Source: an uncultured Lutibacter sp. (lineage in GTDB: Bacteria; Bacteroidota; Bacteroidia; Flavobacteriales; Flavobacteriaceae). From it: a DNA stretch of 64,000 nt. The DNA is taken from assembly GCF_947493565.1 (NCBI RefSeq), contig NZ_CANLRG010000007.1, positions 161,115 through 225,114 on the forward strand. The letters run 5' to 3'. The position numbers and the translations under genes were made by a program. The notes beneath the pieces were generated by a model. The model worked only from the letters and a program-made list of their open reading frames with translations, did not search any database and was not told where the DNA came from. Shown piece after piece: positions 18,094 through 27,183 of this stretch (the stretch's first letter is position 1; each line of letters starts with the position of its first letter).

Positions 18094-19101
18094 ATGACAG
18101 CATTACTTTATGTATTACTTGCCATTGTTGTTGCCGTAGCAATATGGCAAATAGCAAGTATTCTAAATTTAAAAAGTGCAATAGCCACTGAGAAGGACAA
18201 TAACACTCAAGGAATTCTATTTGCAGCATTTGGTATTTTCTTTTATGGGTTAATGATATTTTCTTTTGTAAAATATTCATCAATCCTTTTACCTGACTCT
18301 GCTTCACTTGAGGGAGAAAAGTATGATACTTTGTATTTTATAACCATGTTATTAATACTAGTTGTACAAGCAATCACTCAATTTTTACTATTCTTTTTTG
18401 CTTTTAAATACAGAGGTATTAAAGGTAGAAAAGCACTTTTTTATGCAGATAGTCATAAATTAGAAACTATATGGACAGTAGTACCAGCTGTTGTACTTGC
18501 AGGATTAGTTTTATATGGTTTAACAGTATGGAATGATGTAATGGACTCTTCAGATGCTGAAAACCCATTAATTATTGAAGTGTATGCTAAACAATTTCAA
18601 TGGGAAGCCCGATATGCTGGTGCCGATAATGAACTTGGTTTAGCAAATGTTAGAAACATTAAAGGAATCAATACAATGGGGGTAGATATGACTGATAAAA
18701 ATGCTTTGGATGATATTCCTGTGCGTGAATTACGTTTGCCTAAAGGAAGAAAAGTAATATTTAAATTCCGTTCGCAAGATGTTTTACATTCAGCTTATAT
18801 GCCTCACTTTAGAGCTCAAATGAATTGTGTTCCTGGTATGGTAACTGAATTCGCTTTTACACCTTCATTAACAACTGAAGAAATGAGAGCAAATGAAAAA
18901 ACTATTACTAAAGTTGAAGGCATTAATAAAATTAGAGCTGAAAAAGGAGAGGACGCTTATGAATTTGACTATTTACTACTTTGTAATAAAATTTGTGGCG
19001 CTTCACATTATAACATGCAAATGAAAATAATAGTTGAGGAAGAAGAAGACTTCAACTCATGGTTGAAAGATCAAAAAACAATGGCACAAGTTGTACAATA
19101 A
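18094..19101 (+). CDS. coxB: Cytochrome c oxidase subunit II
   Basis: This 335-residue protein carries the dinuclear CuA site that accepts electrons from cytochrome c. The CuA motif is complete: CNKICGASHYNM near residue 296, with the upstream His in DVLHSAYMPHFRAQ. It has four N-terminal hydrophobic segments rather than the usual two: an extra pair (about 1-22 and 42-62) precedes the conserved hairpin (about 80-105 and 125-150). This longer form is familiar in Flavobacteria. coxA follows after 36 bp. Confidence 0.95.
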   Translation: MTALLYVLLAIVVAVAIWQIASILNLKSAIATEKDNNTQGILFAAFGIFFYGLMIFSFVKYSSILLPDSASLEGEKYDTLYFITMLLILVVQAITQFLLFFFAFKYRGIKGRKALFYADSHKLETIWTVVPAVVLAGLVLYGLTVWNDVMDSSDAENPLIIEVYAKQFQWEARYAGADNELGLANVRNIKGINTMGVDMTDKNALDDIPVRELRLPKGRKVIFKFRSQDVLHSAYMPHFRAQMNCVPGMVTEFAFTPSLTTEEMRANEKTITKVEGINKIRAEKGEDAYEFDYLLLCNKICGASHYNMQMKIIVEEEEDFNSWLKDQKTMAQVVQ

Positions 19102-19137
19102 AAATTAACTACTACACTACTAATAAAAAAATAGATT

Positions 19138-20889
19138 ATGTCAGATCATCATCATAAAGAAACATTTATTACAAAATACGTTTTTAGTACTGACCATAAA
19201 ATGATTTCAAAACAGTATTTAGTTACTGGTATTTTTATGGGAGTTATAGGGGTATTTATGTCAATGTTATTTCGATTACAAATTGCTTGGCCAGATAAAT
19301 CATTTAGTATTATTGAAGCATTTTTAGGTCATCATCAAGATGGTGGAGTTATGTCTCCAGATATCTACTTAGCATTGGTTACTATACACGGTACTATCAT
19401 GGTATTTTTTGTGTTAACCGCTGGTTTAAGTGGTACTTTTAGTAATTTATTAATTCCTTTACAAATTGGAGCAAGAGATATGGCATCAGGTTTTTTAAAC
19501 ATGGTTTCTTATTGGTTATTCTTTTTGTCAAGTGTAATTATGGTTTGTTCATTATTTATTGAAGCAGGGCCTGCATCAGCAGGTTGGACCATTTATCCTC
19601 CATTAAGTGCTTTGCCACAAGCTATTCCAGGTTCTGGTTTAGGAATGACACTTTGGTTAATATCAATGGCTATTTTTATAGCTTCTTCATTATTAGGTTC
19701 GTTAAACTATATAGTAACGGTACTTAATTTAAGAACTGTAGGAATGAAAATGACTCGTTTACCATTAACTATTTGGGCATTTTTTATTACTGCTATCATT
19801 GGAGTGGTATCATTCCCAGTATTATTATCAGCAGCACTTTTATTAATTTTTGATAGAAGTTTTGGAACGTCATTTTATTTATCCGATATTTTTATTCAAG
19901 GAGAAGTGCTACATTATCAAGGAGGTTCTCCAGTTTTATTTGAACACTTATTTTGGTTTTTAGGCCATCCAGAAGTTTATATTGTTATATTACCAGCAAT
20001 GGGTATAGTATCTGAAATTATCGCGTGTAATTCTAGAAAGCCAATATTTGGTTATAGAGCAATGATAGGTTCTATTATTGCAATTGCCTTTTTATCTACA
20101 ATTGTATGGGGGCACCATATGTTTGTTTCTGGAATGAACCCATTTTTAGGTTCTGTTTTTACATTTACAACATTATTAATTGCAATTCCTTCGGCAGTAA
20201 AAGCATTCAACTGGATTACAACAATGTGGAAAGGAAACATTCAAATGAATACAGCGATGTTGTTTTCAATCGGATTTGTTTCAACATTTATATCAGGTGG
20301 TTTAACAGGGTTAGTTTTAGGAGATAGTGCCTTAGATATTAATGTACATGATACGTATTTTGTAGTTGCACATTTCCACTTGGTAATGGGTGTTTCTGCA
20401 ATTTATGGTATGTTTGCAGGCGTATATCATTGGTTCCCTAAAATGTATGGCAGAATGATGAATAAAACATTAGGATATTGGCATTTTTGGATAACTGTTG
20501 TAGCAGCTTACGGAGTTTTCTTCCCAATGCATTTTGTTGGTTTAGCTGGTTTACCACGTAGATATTATTCAAATACAGCGTTTCCTTTATTTGATGACGT
20601 AGCTGATGTTAATATTGTAATTACATTGTTCGCTATTTTAGGTGGTGCTGCTCAATTAATTTTCTTAGCTAACTTTTTTATTAGTATATATAAAGGAAAA
20701 AAAGCAACTCAAAACCCTTGGAAATCAAATACTCTTGAATGGACTACCCCTATAGAACATGTACATGGAAACTGGCCTGGAGAAATACCAGCTGTTCACC
20801 GTTGGGCTTATGACTATAGTAAACCAGGACATGAAGACGATTTTGTTTCTCAAATCACACCTTTAAATGAAGGAGAAGAAGAATCATAA
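19138..20889 (+). CDS. coxA: Cytochrome c oxidase subunit I
   Basis: This 583-residue protein with about 12 hydrophobic segments is the catalytic haem-copper subunit that reduces O2 and pumps protons. The CuB and active-site ligands are visible: GHPEVY (His and the cross-linked Tyr, near residue 278), WGHHMF (two His, near 322), and the haem ligands in VAHFHLVMG (near 411). The N-terminal HHH and FSTDHK segments are typical. It is encoded next to alternative complex III, its expected electron source via cytochrome c. Confidence 0.97.
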   Translation: MSDHHHKETFITKYVFSTDHKMISKQYLVTGIFMGVIGVFMSMLFRLQIAWPDKSFSIIEAFLGHHQDGGVMSPDIYLALVTIHGTIMVFFVLTAGLSGTFSNLLIPLQIGARDMASGFLNMVSYWLFFLSSVIMVCSLFIEAGPASAGWTIYPPLSALPQAIPGSGLGMTLWLISMAIFIASSLLGSLNYIVTVLNLRTVGMKMTRLPLTIWAFFITAIIGVVSFPVLLSAALLLIFDRSFGTSFYLSDIFIQGEVLHYQGGSPVLFEHLFWFLGHPEVYIVILPAMGIVSEIIACNSRKPIFGYRAMIGSIIAIAFLSTIVWGHHMFVSGMNPFLGSVFTFTTLLIAIPSAVKAFNWITTMWKGNIQMNTAMLFSIGFVSTFISGGLTGLVLGDSALDINVHDTYFVVAHFHLVMGVSAIYGMFAGVYHWFPKMYGRMMNKTLGYWHFWITVVAAYGVFFPMHFVGLAGLPRRYYSNTAFPLFDDVADVNIVITLFAILGGAAQLIFLANFFISIYKGKKATQNPWKSNTLEWTTPIEHVHGNWPGEIPAVHRWAYDYSKPGHEDDFVSQITPLNEGEEES

Positions 20890-20913
20890 TTATTAAAAAT
20901 ATATTTTTAATTT

Positions 20914-20946
20914 AAAACCTTTCTATTTTTTAGAAAGGTTTTTTTA
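20914..20946 (+). terminator. Rho-independent terminator after coxA
   Basis: The arms AAAACCTTTCTA (20914-20925) and TAGAAAGGTTTT (20931-20942) are perfect 12-bp complements around a TTTTT loop, followed by more T. Confidence 0.85.
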
Positions 20947-20953
20947 TTTCTTC

Positions 20954-20961
20954 TATCTTTG
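20954..20961 (+). promoter_or_regulatory. -7 box for ruvB; predicted leaderless transcript
   Basis: TATCTTTG matches TAnnTTTG. Only 5 nt separate it from the ruvB ATG at 20967, so transcription should start at or next to the start codon. Confidence 0.55.
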
Positions 20962-20966
20962 TTTTT

Positions 20967-21989
20967 ATGAATGAAAATTTGAATCCTGATAAAACTAATT
21001 TTTCACCTGAAGAATTGGACGTTGAAAAAAAATTACGTCCATTAACTTTTAGTGACTTTACAGGACAAGAGCAAGTTTTAGAGAATCTTAAAATTTTTGT
21101 TGAAGCGGCGAATTTAAGAGACGAAGCCTTAGATCATACGTTATTTCATGGTCCCCCAGGTTTAGGAAAAACTACATTGGCACATATATTATCCAATGAA
21201 TTAAATGTAGGTCTTAAAATAACTTCAGGTCCTGTTTTGGATAAACCAGGTGATTTAGCTGGGCTATTGACCAATTTAAGTGAACGAGATGTATTGTTTA
21301 TTGATGAAATTCATCGATTAAGTCCAATTGTAGAAGAATATTTATATTCTGCAATGGAAGATTATCGTATCGATATTATGATTGAATCTGGACCAAACGC
21401 TCGTACTGTTCAAATAGATTTAGAACCATTTACTTTAATTGGAGCCACTACACGTTCAGGTTTATTAACAGCACCAATGAGAGCTCGATTTGGAATTAGT
21501 AGTAGATTGCAATACTATAATACAGAACTACTTACTACTATTGTTCAACGAAGCGCCACCATTTTAAAAGTGCCTACTTCAATGGAAGCAGCAATTGAGA
21601 TCGCAGGTAGAAGTAGAGGAACACCTCGTATAGCAAATGCTTTATTGCGTAGAGTTAGAGATTTTGCTCAAATTAAAGGAGATGGAACAATTACCATTGA
21701 AATTGCAAAATATGCCTTAAATGCCTTAAACGTAGATGCTCATGGTCTAGATGAAATGGACAATAAGATTTTGACTACAATTATCGATAAGTTTAAAGGA
21801 GGCCCTGTAGGGATAAGTACATTATCAACAGCAGTTGGAGAAAATTCTGAAACCATTGAAGAAGTTTATGAACCTTTTTTAATTCAAGAAGGTTTTATAA
21901 TGCGTACACCAAGAGGAAGAGAAGTTACTCATTTAGCTTACAAACACTTAGGTAAAGTTAAAGGAGAAAGTCAGGGAGAACTATTCTAA
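20967..21989 (+). CDS. ruvB: Holliday junction branch migration ATPase RuvB
   Basis: This 340-residue AAA+ motor drives branch migration of Holliday junctions with RuvA. It has Walker [10 protein letters not shown] (near residue 66), Walker [11 protein letters not shown], sensor 1 [19 protein letters not shown] with the arginine finger, and the C-terminal winged-helix domain ending with [20 protein letters not shown]. The length is standard. It is a single-gene unit; the Crp-like palindrome of the next operon begins 7 bp after its stop. Confidence 0.97.
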   Translation: MNENLNPDKTNFSPEELDVEKKLRPLTFSDFTGQEQVLENLKIFVEAANLRDEALDHTLFHGPPGLGKTTLAHILSNELNVGLKITSGPVLDKPGDLAGLLTNLSERDVLFIDEIHRLSPIVEEYLYSAMEDYRIDIMIESGPNARTVQIDLEPFTLIGATTRSGLLTAPMRARFGISSRLQYYNTELLTTIVQRSATILKVPTSMEAAIEIAGRSRGTPRIANALLRRVRDFAQIKGDGTITIEIAKYALNALNVDAHGLDEMDNKILTTIIDKFKGGPVGISTLSTAVGENSETIEEVYEPFLIQEGFIMRTPRGREVTHLAYKHLGKVKGESQGELF

Positions 21990-21995
21990 ACAATA

Positions 21996-22039
21996 TGTGA
22001 TTAAAATCACAAAACTAAATTTTTATCGCTGTACTTTTG
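21996..22039 (+). promoter_or_regulatory. Crp/Fnr-like operator 1 and -7 box ahead of the SulP pair
   Basis: TGTGATTAAAATCACA (21996-22011) is a perfect TGTGA-N6-TCACA palindrome. Its centre (22003.5) is 28.5 bp before the start of the -7 box TACTTTTG (22032-22039), which places it near -41 to -42, the class II activator position. The SulP ATG is at 22066. Confidence 0.6.
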
Positions 22040-22065
22040 TAGTGATAATTAGCATAAACTTAGCT

Positions 22066-23793
22066 ATGAGTTTAAAAAAACTATTCCCTTTTTTAATATG
22101 GTTGCCTTTAATAAAAGACACTTGGAAAGATGATATAATTGCAGGTATTACAGGAACCATTATTGTGATACCTCAAGCAGTAGCATTTGCTATGATTGCT
22201 GGTTTACCTCCAATATATGGTTTTTATACCGCAATGATAACCCCTTTAATAGCTGCATTATTTGGCTCATCATATCATTTAATTTCTGGACCAACAACCA
22301 CAAGTTCTATAGTTGTATTTGCAGTAATAAGTAAATTTGCAAACCCTGAATCTGAGATGGAAGCTTTTATTTCATTAGCAATACTGTTATCATTTATGGC
22401 AGGAGTTATAAAACTAGTAATGGGCTTTGCTAAAATGGGTAAACTAGTAAATTTTGTTTCACATTCTGTTGTAATAGGCTTTGCTGCTGGAGCAGGAATT
22501 TTAATCGCTTTTAAACAATTAAAATATGTTTTTGGTATAGAAGTTCCATTAGGAAGTTCGTTCTACGAAATTATAGATTATATCATTTTACACATACAAG
22601 AAACTAATTTATATGTTTTAGGGGTTGCATTAGGTACTCTTTTAATTGCATTTGTAATAAAAAGAATCAAATACATTTCAAGATTATACATGTTAATAGC
22701 GATGGTGTTGGGAAGCGTTTTGGCAATTCTTTTAGGAGGTTCTTTACATGGGATTGAAACCGTAGGAAATGTACCTTCTAATTTACCACCATTTAAAGTA
22801 CCAGATTTTAATTTTGAAGATATGCGTTTGTTAACTACAGGTGCAATTACTTTAGCTTTACTAGGTTTGGTTGAAGCCGTTTCAATTGCGAGAGCAGTAG
22901 CCTTACATTCTCATCAAAAATTAGATAATAATCAAGAGTTTATAGGCCAAGGATTGTCAAATATTATTTCTAGTTTTTTCTCTTCTTATGCAAGTTCAGG
23001 CTCATTTACAAGATCAGGTGTAAATTACCAAGCAGGAGCTAAAACACCATTTTCAGCCATTATATCTGCAATAGGTTTAATGTTAGTGGTTTTATTTTTT
23101 GCCAAATTTGCATCGCACTTACCTAAACCAGCTATGGGTGGTATTATTTTATTGGTAGGCTATAATTTAATAGATTTTGAACATATTAAGAAAATAACAA
23201 AAAGCAGTAAACGAGAATTTATTGTTTTGATGGTTACTCTTTTGGGAACTTTATTTTTGGAATTAGAGATTGCCCTATTTTTAGGAATAATAATTTCACT
23301 GTTTTTTTATCTAGAAAGAACTTCAAAACCAAACATAGCTGTATTTGGAAAAAATAGTGCAGATAAATTTATTAATTTAATTAGAGATGACTCAGCTGAA
23401 GAATGTCCACAATTAAAAATGATTAGAATTGACGGTTCTTTATATTTTGGAGCTGTAGATGGTATCTCAAATTATTTTGCTGAGTTGTATGACAAGAACG
23501 ACTATAAACATTTACTTATTATCGCAAATGGTATTAATTTTATAGACGTAGCTGGGGCTGAATGGATTACCCATGAGGTTTTAAAGTGGCAAAAGAGAGG
23601 AGGAGGAATTTATTTTGTTGGTTTAAAAATTATAAGTCAAGATGTTCTTAAAAAAGGAGGGTTTATTCAAACTATTGGATCTCAAAATTTCTTTAAAGAT
23701 AAAAACACAGCTATTTCAACAATTTTTAAAAAGTTAAACAAAGAACAATGCTTAAGTTGTAAGGTTAAATTATTTAATGAATGTAAAGTATGA
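22066..23793 (+). CDS. SulP family inorganic anion transporter 1 (SulP + STAS)
   Basis: This protein of about 575 residues belongs to SLC26/SulP: an N-terminal block with the family signature (GIAxxP-like segment IIVIPQAVAFAMIAGLPPIYGFYTAM), about 12-14 hydrophobic segments, and a C-terminal cytoplasmic STAS domain (about 440-555; SLYFGAVDGIS...FIDVAGAEWITHEVL). The start at 22066 (MSLKKLFPFL) is chosen because a GTG start at 21997 would lie inside the operator and upstream of the -7 box. SulP proteins move sulfate, bicarbonate or other anions. Here the sulfide-oxidation genes downstream suggest sulfite or sulfate export. The C-terminus ends with an unusual Cys cluster (CLSCKVKLFNECKV). Confidence 0.88.
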   Translation: MSLKKLFPFLIWLPLIKDTWKDDIIAGITGTIIVIPQAVAFAMIAGLPPIYGFYTAMITPLIAALFGSSYHLISGPTTTSSIVVFAVISKFANPESEMEAFISLAILLSFMAGVIKLVMGFAKMGKLVNFVSHSVVIGFAAGAGILIAFKQLKYVFGIEVPLGSSFYEIIDYIILHIQETNLYVLGVALGTLLIAFVIKRIKYISRLYMLIAMVLGSVLAILLGGSLHGIETVGNVPSNLPPFKVPDFNFEDMRLLTTGAITLALLGLVEAVSIARAVALHSHQKLDNNQEFIGQGLSNIISSFFSSYASSGSFTRSGVNYQAGAKTPFSAIISAIGLMLVVLFFAKFASHLPKPAMGGIILLVGYNLIDFEHIKKITKSSKREFIVLMVTLLGTLFLELEIALFLGIIISLFFYLERTSKPNIAVFGKNSADKFINLIRDDSAEECPQLKMIRIDGSLYFGAVDGISNYFAELYDKNDYKHLLIIANGINFIDVAGAEWITHEVLKWQKRGGGIYFVGLKIISQDVLKKGGFIQTIGSQNFFKDKNTAISTIFKKLNKEQCLSCKVKLFNECKV

Positions 23794-23803
23794 ACAACAA
23801 GTA

Positions 23804-25537
23804 ATGATTAAACATTTTATTCCAAGTTTACAATGGTTACCAAACTATAAGAAAGAATGGTTAAAAGGTGACATTAATGCAGGATTAACCATTGGAATTA
23901 TGTTAATACCTCAAGGAATTGCTTATGCAATGATTGCAGGTTTGCCTCCTATTTACGGTTTATACACAGCAATGATACCACAAATTGTTTATGCTTTTTT
24001 AGGAACTTCTAGACAATTAGCTGTAGGGCCAGTAGCAATGGATTCTTTAATTGTAGCTTCTGGGGTGGCAACATTAGCACAAATTGGAACAGAAAATTTT
24101 ATTGAGTTTGCTATTTTATTAGCTTTCTTAATGGGCTTAATGCAAATTATTTTTGGTGTATTTAAATTGGGATTTTTGGTAAATTTTTTATCAAGACCTG
24201 TTATAAGCGGATTTACATCTGCTGCGGCATTAATTATAGGACTAAATCAGTTAAAACACTTACTAGGTGTTAATATTCAAAGAAATAATAAAATTCAAAA
24301 TTTAATTGTAGATGCTTACACTAATATTAGTGATATTGAATGGAAAACTTTTTTAATTGGGGCTATTTCAATAATTATTTTAGTGTATTTTAAAAAGTAT
24401 TCTAAAAAAATTCCAGCGGCATTAATTGTAGTAGTATTAGGCATACTTTTAGTTAAAATATTTAATTTAGAACAGTCTGGAGTTAAAATTGTGGGCGAAA
24501 TTCCTAAGGGTTTACCAAGTTTTAAAATGTTAAATTTTAATTTTAAAGTAATTATGGAATTATACCCAATAGCACTAACGTTAGCATTTATTGCGTTTTT
24601 GGAAGCGATATCTGTAGCAAAAGCAATTGAATTAAAACATACTAATTATAAAGTAGAACCCAATAAAGAATTAATAGCTATTGGATTTGGAAATTTAGTG
24701 GGTTCTTTTTTTCAAACATACCCCGCCACTGGTGGTTTATCTAGAACGGCTGTAAACAATCAAATTGGAGCCAAAACTCCTTTAGCTAGTTTAATAGCAG
24801 CATTTGTGGTTGGTCTTACATTAATGTACTTTACTCCATTATTTTATTATTTGCCCAAAGCAATTTTAGCAGCAATAATTATAGTAGCTGTTTTTGGGTT
24901 GTTAGATTTTACAGTGCCAAAACAGTTACTTAGTTATTCAAAAAGAGAATTAATAATATTGAATATAACATTGATAATTACTGCAACAATTGGAATAAAG
25001 GAAGGAATATTAACTGGGATAGTTTTATCAATTTCTATGTTAATATATAGAAGTACCAAACCTCATATTGCAATTTTAGGAAAAGTACCTAATACTCATT
25101 TTTATAGAAATTTATCAAGATTTGAAGGTTTATTGGAAACCAAAGATGAAATTCTTATTTTAAGGTTTGATGCTCAATTATACTTTGCTAATGTACAATA
25201 CTTTAAAGATAAGTTAGATGAATACGCTGCTCAAAAAGGAAATAAATTAAAGTTAATTATTGTTGATGGTGAAAGTATTAATAGTGTTGATAGCTCAGCA
25301 ATATACACGTTAAAAGATGTAATAGCCAAATATGAAAAGTTAGGAATTGAATTGTCTTTTTCAGGCTTAAAGGGACCAGTAAGAGATGTATTAAGTAAAG
25401 CGGGTGTTATAAGAAAAATAGGATTAGAAAGTTGCTTTATGAGCATTCAAGAAGCAGTTGATGCATTTGAAGAAAGAAAAAAGAATAAAGAAATTGAAGT
25501 GAAATATTTTGAATATATAAAACAAACAAATCGTTAA
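23804..25537 (+). CDS. SulP family inorganic anion transporter 2 (SulP + STAS)
   Basis: This protein of about 577 residues is a paralogue of the preceding gene: the same GIMLIPQGIAYAMIAGLPPIYGLYTAM signature (quoted in part: IAYAMIAGLPPIYGLYTAM), a string of membrane helices, and a STAS domain (about 445-560; LYFANVQYFKDKL...SINSVDSSAIYTLKDV, with the Ser that can be phosphorylated in STAS proteins). It lacks the Cys-rich tail. The start at 23804 (MIKHFIPSLQWLP) lies 10 nt after the stop of SulP 1, so the two form an operon. An in-frame ATG at 23777 would overlap that gene. Tandem SulP genes suggest different substrates or a heteromeric carrier. Confidence 0.88.
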   Translation: MIKHFIPSLQWLPNYKKEWLKGDINAGLTIGIMLIPQGIAYAMIAGLPPIYGLYTAMIPQIVYAFLGTSRQLAVGPVAMDSLIVASGVATLAQIGTENFIEFAILLAFLMGLMQIIFGVFKLGFLVNFLSRPVISGFTSAAALIIGLNQLKHLLGVNIQRNNKIQNLIVDAYTNISDIEWKTFLIGAISIIILVYFKKYSKKIPAALIVVVLGILLVKIFNLEQSGVKIVGEIPKGLPSFKMLNFNFKVIMELYPIALTLAFIAFLEAISVAKAIELKHTNYKVEPNKELIAIGFGNLVGSFFQTYPATGGLSRTAVNNQIGAKTPLASLIAAFVVGLTLMYFTPLFYYLPKAILAAIIIVAVFGLLDFTVPKQLLSYSKRELIILNITLIITATIGIKEGILTGIVLSISMLIYRSTKPHIAILGKVPNTHFYRNLSRFEGLLETKDEILILRFDAQLYFANVQYFKDKLDEYAAQKGNKLKLIIVDGESINSVDSSAIYTLKDVIAKYEKLGIELSFSGLKGPVRDVLSKAGVIRKIGLESCFMSIQEAVDAFEERKKNKEIEVKYFEYIKQTNR

Positions 25538-25557
25538 AAAAATCAAAATATTTTTAT

Positions 25558-25603
25558 TATGTAACCTTAATTACATAAAAATACGTTGTTTCTTGTAGTT
25601 TTG
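25558..25603 (+). promoter_or_regulatory. Crp/Fnr-like operator 2 and -7 box ahead of the MBL/rhodanese gene
   Basis: TATGTAACCTTAATTACATA (25558-25577) has 7-bp arms (TATGTAA/TTACATA) around 6 bp. Its centre (25567.5) is 28.5 bp before the -7 box TAGTTTTG (25596-25603), the same spacing as operator 1. The ATG is at 25647. Confidence 0.6.
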
Positions 25604-25646
25604 GAAAACTACGTACTAAGTTTAATAAAATAAAAATCAGATAATT

Positions 25647-27062
25647 ATGAAAGTAGAACAATTATTTACCGGCTGTTTGGCAGAAATGGCTTACTATATT
25701 GAGTCAAATGGAGAAGCTGCCATAATTGATCCTTTAAGAGAGACTGAACCCTATATTGAGATGGCTAAGGCTGATGGAGCTAGAATTAAATATGTTTTTT
25801 TAACACACTTTCATGCTGATTTTGTGTCTGGTCAAGTTGATTTAGCTAAAAAAACTGGAGCAACTATTGTATTTGGTCCAAATGCAAATCCTCATTACGA
25901 AATTCATCAAGGAAAAGATGGAGAGCAATTTAAAATTGGTAATGTTACTTTAAAACTATTACATACTCCAGGTCATACTATGGAATCTTCATCCTATTTA
26001 TTAATTGATAAAGATGGAAATACACCTTACGTATTTACAGGAGATTGTTTATTTATTGGAGATGTTGGTAGACCTGATTTAGCAGTAAAATCAGACTTAA
26101 CTCAAGAAGATTTAGCAGGTCATTTGTTTGATTCATTAAGAAATAAAATAATGACATTACCTGATGATATTGTTGTTTATCCTAACCATGGTGCTGGTTC
26201 TGCTTGTGGAAAAAATATGAGCTCTGAAACTTTTGATACTTTAGGAAATCAAAAGAAAACCAATTATGCCTTAAGAGCAGATATGACAAAAGAAGAATTT
26301 ATTAAAGAAGTAACAACGGGCTTAAAACCTGCTCCCCAATACTTTGGCAATAATGTTAGAATGAATAAAGGGGTAAATACTAGTATTGATGAAATTTTGC
26401 ATAGAGGAACAACTCCAATTGATGCTGCTACTTTTAAAGAAATGAGTGAACAAGAAGATATATTAGTCATTGATACTCGTTCAAAAGATGAATATACTGA
26501 AGAAGGTACAGTTCCTGGAGCTTGGTACATAGGTGTAGATGGAGGTTTTGCTCCTTGGGTTGGAGCATTGATTACGGATATCAATCAAAAAATTATTTTT
26601 ATTGCAGAAGGAGGAAGAGAACACGAAGTAGTAACACGTTTTTCTCGTGTTGGATATGACAATACTTTAGGGTATTTAAGAGGAGGTATACATGCGTGGT
26701 TAGCAGCTGGTTATAAAGTGGATAAAATTGGTTCTATTTCAGCTGTTCAGTTTGCAAATAAGCTAAAAGAAGGAAGTATTGAAGTTGCTCTTGATGTTAG
26801 AAAAGAATCAGAATATCAATCTGAACATGTAGTAGGGGTTGATAATTTTCCTTTAGACTTTATTCATTCAAATTTTGCAGAAATTAAATCGGATAAAAAT
26901 TATGTGTTACACTGTGCTAGTGGTTATCGTTCATTAATTGCAGCATCTATTTTCAAAGCTAATGGAGTCAATAATGTGACAGATGTAAGAGGTGGTTTTA
27001 AAGATATAAAAGATACTGGAGCTAAACTAACAGAGTATGTTTGCCCAACAACATTACTGTAA
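25647..27062 (+). CDS. MBL-fold persulfide dioxygenase-like protein with two rhodanese domains
   Basis: This 471-residue cytoplasmic protein has an ETHE1-like metallo-beta-lactamase domain (about 1-215; THFHAD with His54, His56 and Asp58, then LLHTPGHTMESSSY and FTGDCLFIGDVGRPDL) followed by two rhodanese domains. The first (about 260-360) has no active-site Cys (IAEGGREHE). The second (about 370-471) has Cys423 in HCASGYRS. Families with this layout oxidise glutathione persulfide to sulfite and move sulfane sulfur. The residue after Asp58 is Phe where many MBL hydrolases have His, fitting a single-iron dioxygenase rather than a two-zinc hydrolase. It is transcribed alone, between operator 2 and a terminator. 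Confidence 0.88.
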   Translation: MKVEQLFTGCLAEMAYYIESNGEAAIIDPLRETEPYIEMAKADGARIKYVFLTHFHADFVSGQVDLAKKTGATIVFGPNANPHYEIHQGKDGEQFKIGNVTLKLLHTPGHTMESSSYLLIDKDGNTPYVFTGDCLFIGDVGRPDLAVKSDLTQEDLAGHLFDSLRNKIMTLPDDIVVYPNHGAGSACGKNMSSETFDTLGNQKKTNYALRADMTKEEFIKEVTTGLKPAPQYFGNNVRMNKGVNTSIDEILHRGTTPIDAATFKEMSEQEDILVIDTRSKDEYTEEGTVPGAWYIGVDGGFAPWVGALITDINQKIIFIAEGGREHEVVTRFSRVGYDNTLGYLRGGIHAWLAAGYKVDKIGSISAVQFANKLKEGSIEVALDVRKESEYQSEHVVGVDNFPLDFIHSNFAEIKSDKNYVLHCASGYRSLIAASIFKANGVNNVTDVRGGFKDIKDTGAKLTEYVCPTTLL

Positions 27063-27087
27063 ATGTTCTTTTTTAATTTAATAATTA

Positions 27088-27113
27088 GGGAGTTTTAGAA
27101 CTCCCTTTTTTAT
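27088..27113 (+). terminator. Rho-independent terminator after the MBL/rhodanese gene
   Basis: AGGGAGTT and AACTCCCT arms around a short TTAG loop are followed by a run of T. Confidence 0.8.
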
Positions 27114-27121
27114 TTAAATAA

Positions 27122-27166
27122 AGTAACAATGGTTACTATATGAATTTTAGTGTAACTTTACTTTTG
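27122..27166 (+). promoter_or_regulatory. Crp/Fnr-like operator 3 and -7 box ahead of the rhodanese lipoprotein operon
   Basis: AGTAACAATGGTTACT (27122-27137) is a GTAAC-N4-GTTAC palindrome. Its centre (27129.5) is 29.5 bp before the -7 box TACTTTTG (27159-27166), one base more than operators 1, 2 and 4. The ATG is at 27184, 17 nt after the box. Confidence 0.55.
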
Positions 27167-27183
27167 TAAAAAATCAAAAACTC

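Noticed and set aside
20052..20327. Overlapping open frames on both strands inside coxA
   Set aside because: They lie within a strongly conserved gene, show no domain or signal, and reflect codon bias in AT-rich DNA.
21997..22065. GTG start for SulP 1 at 21997
   Set aside because: It would lie inside the Crp-like operator and upstream of the -7 box; the ATG at 22066 gives the normal family N-terminus.
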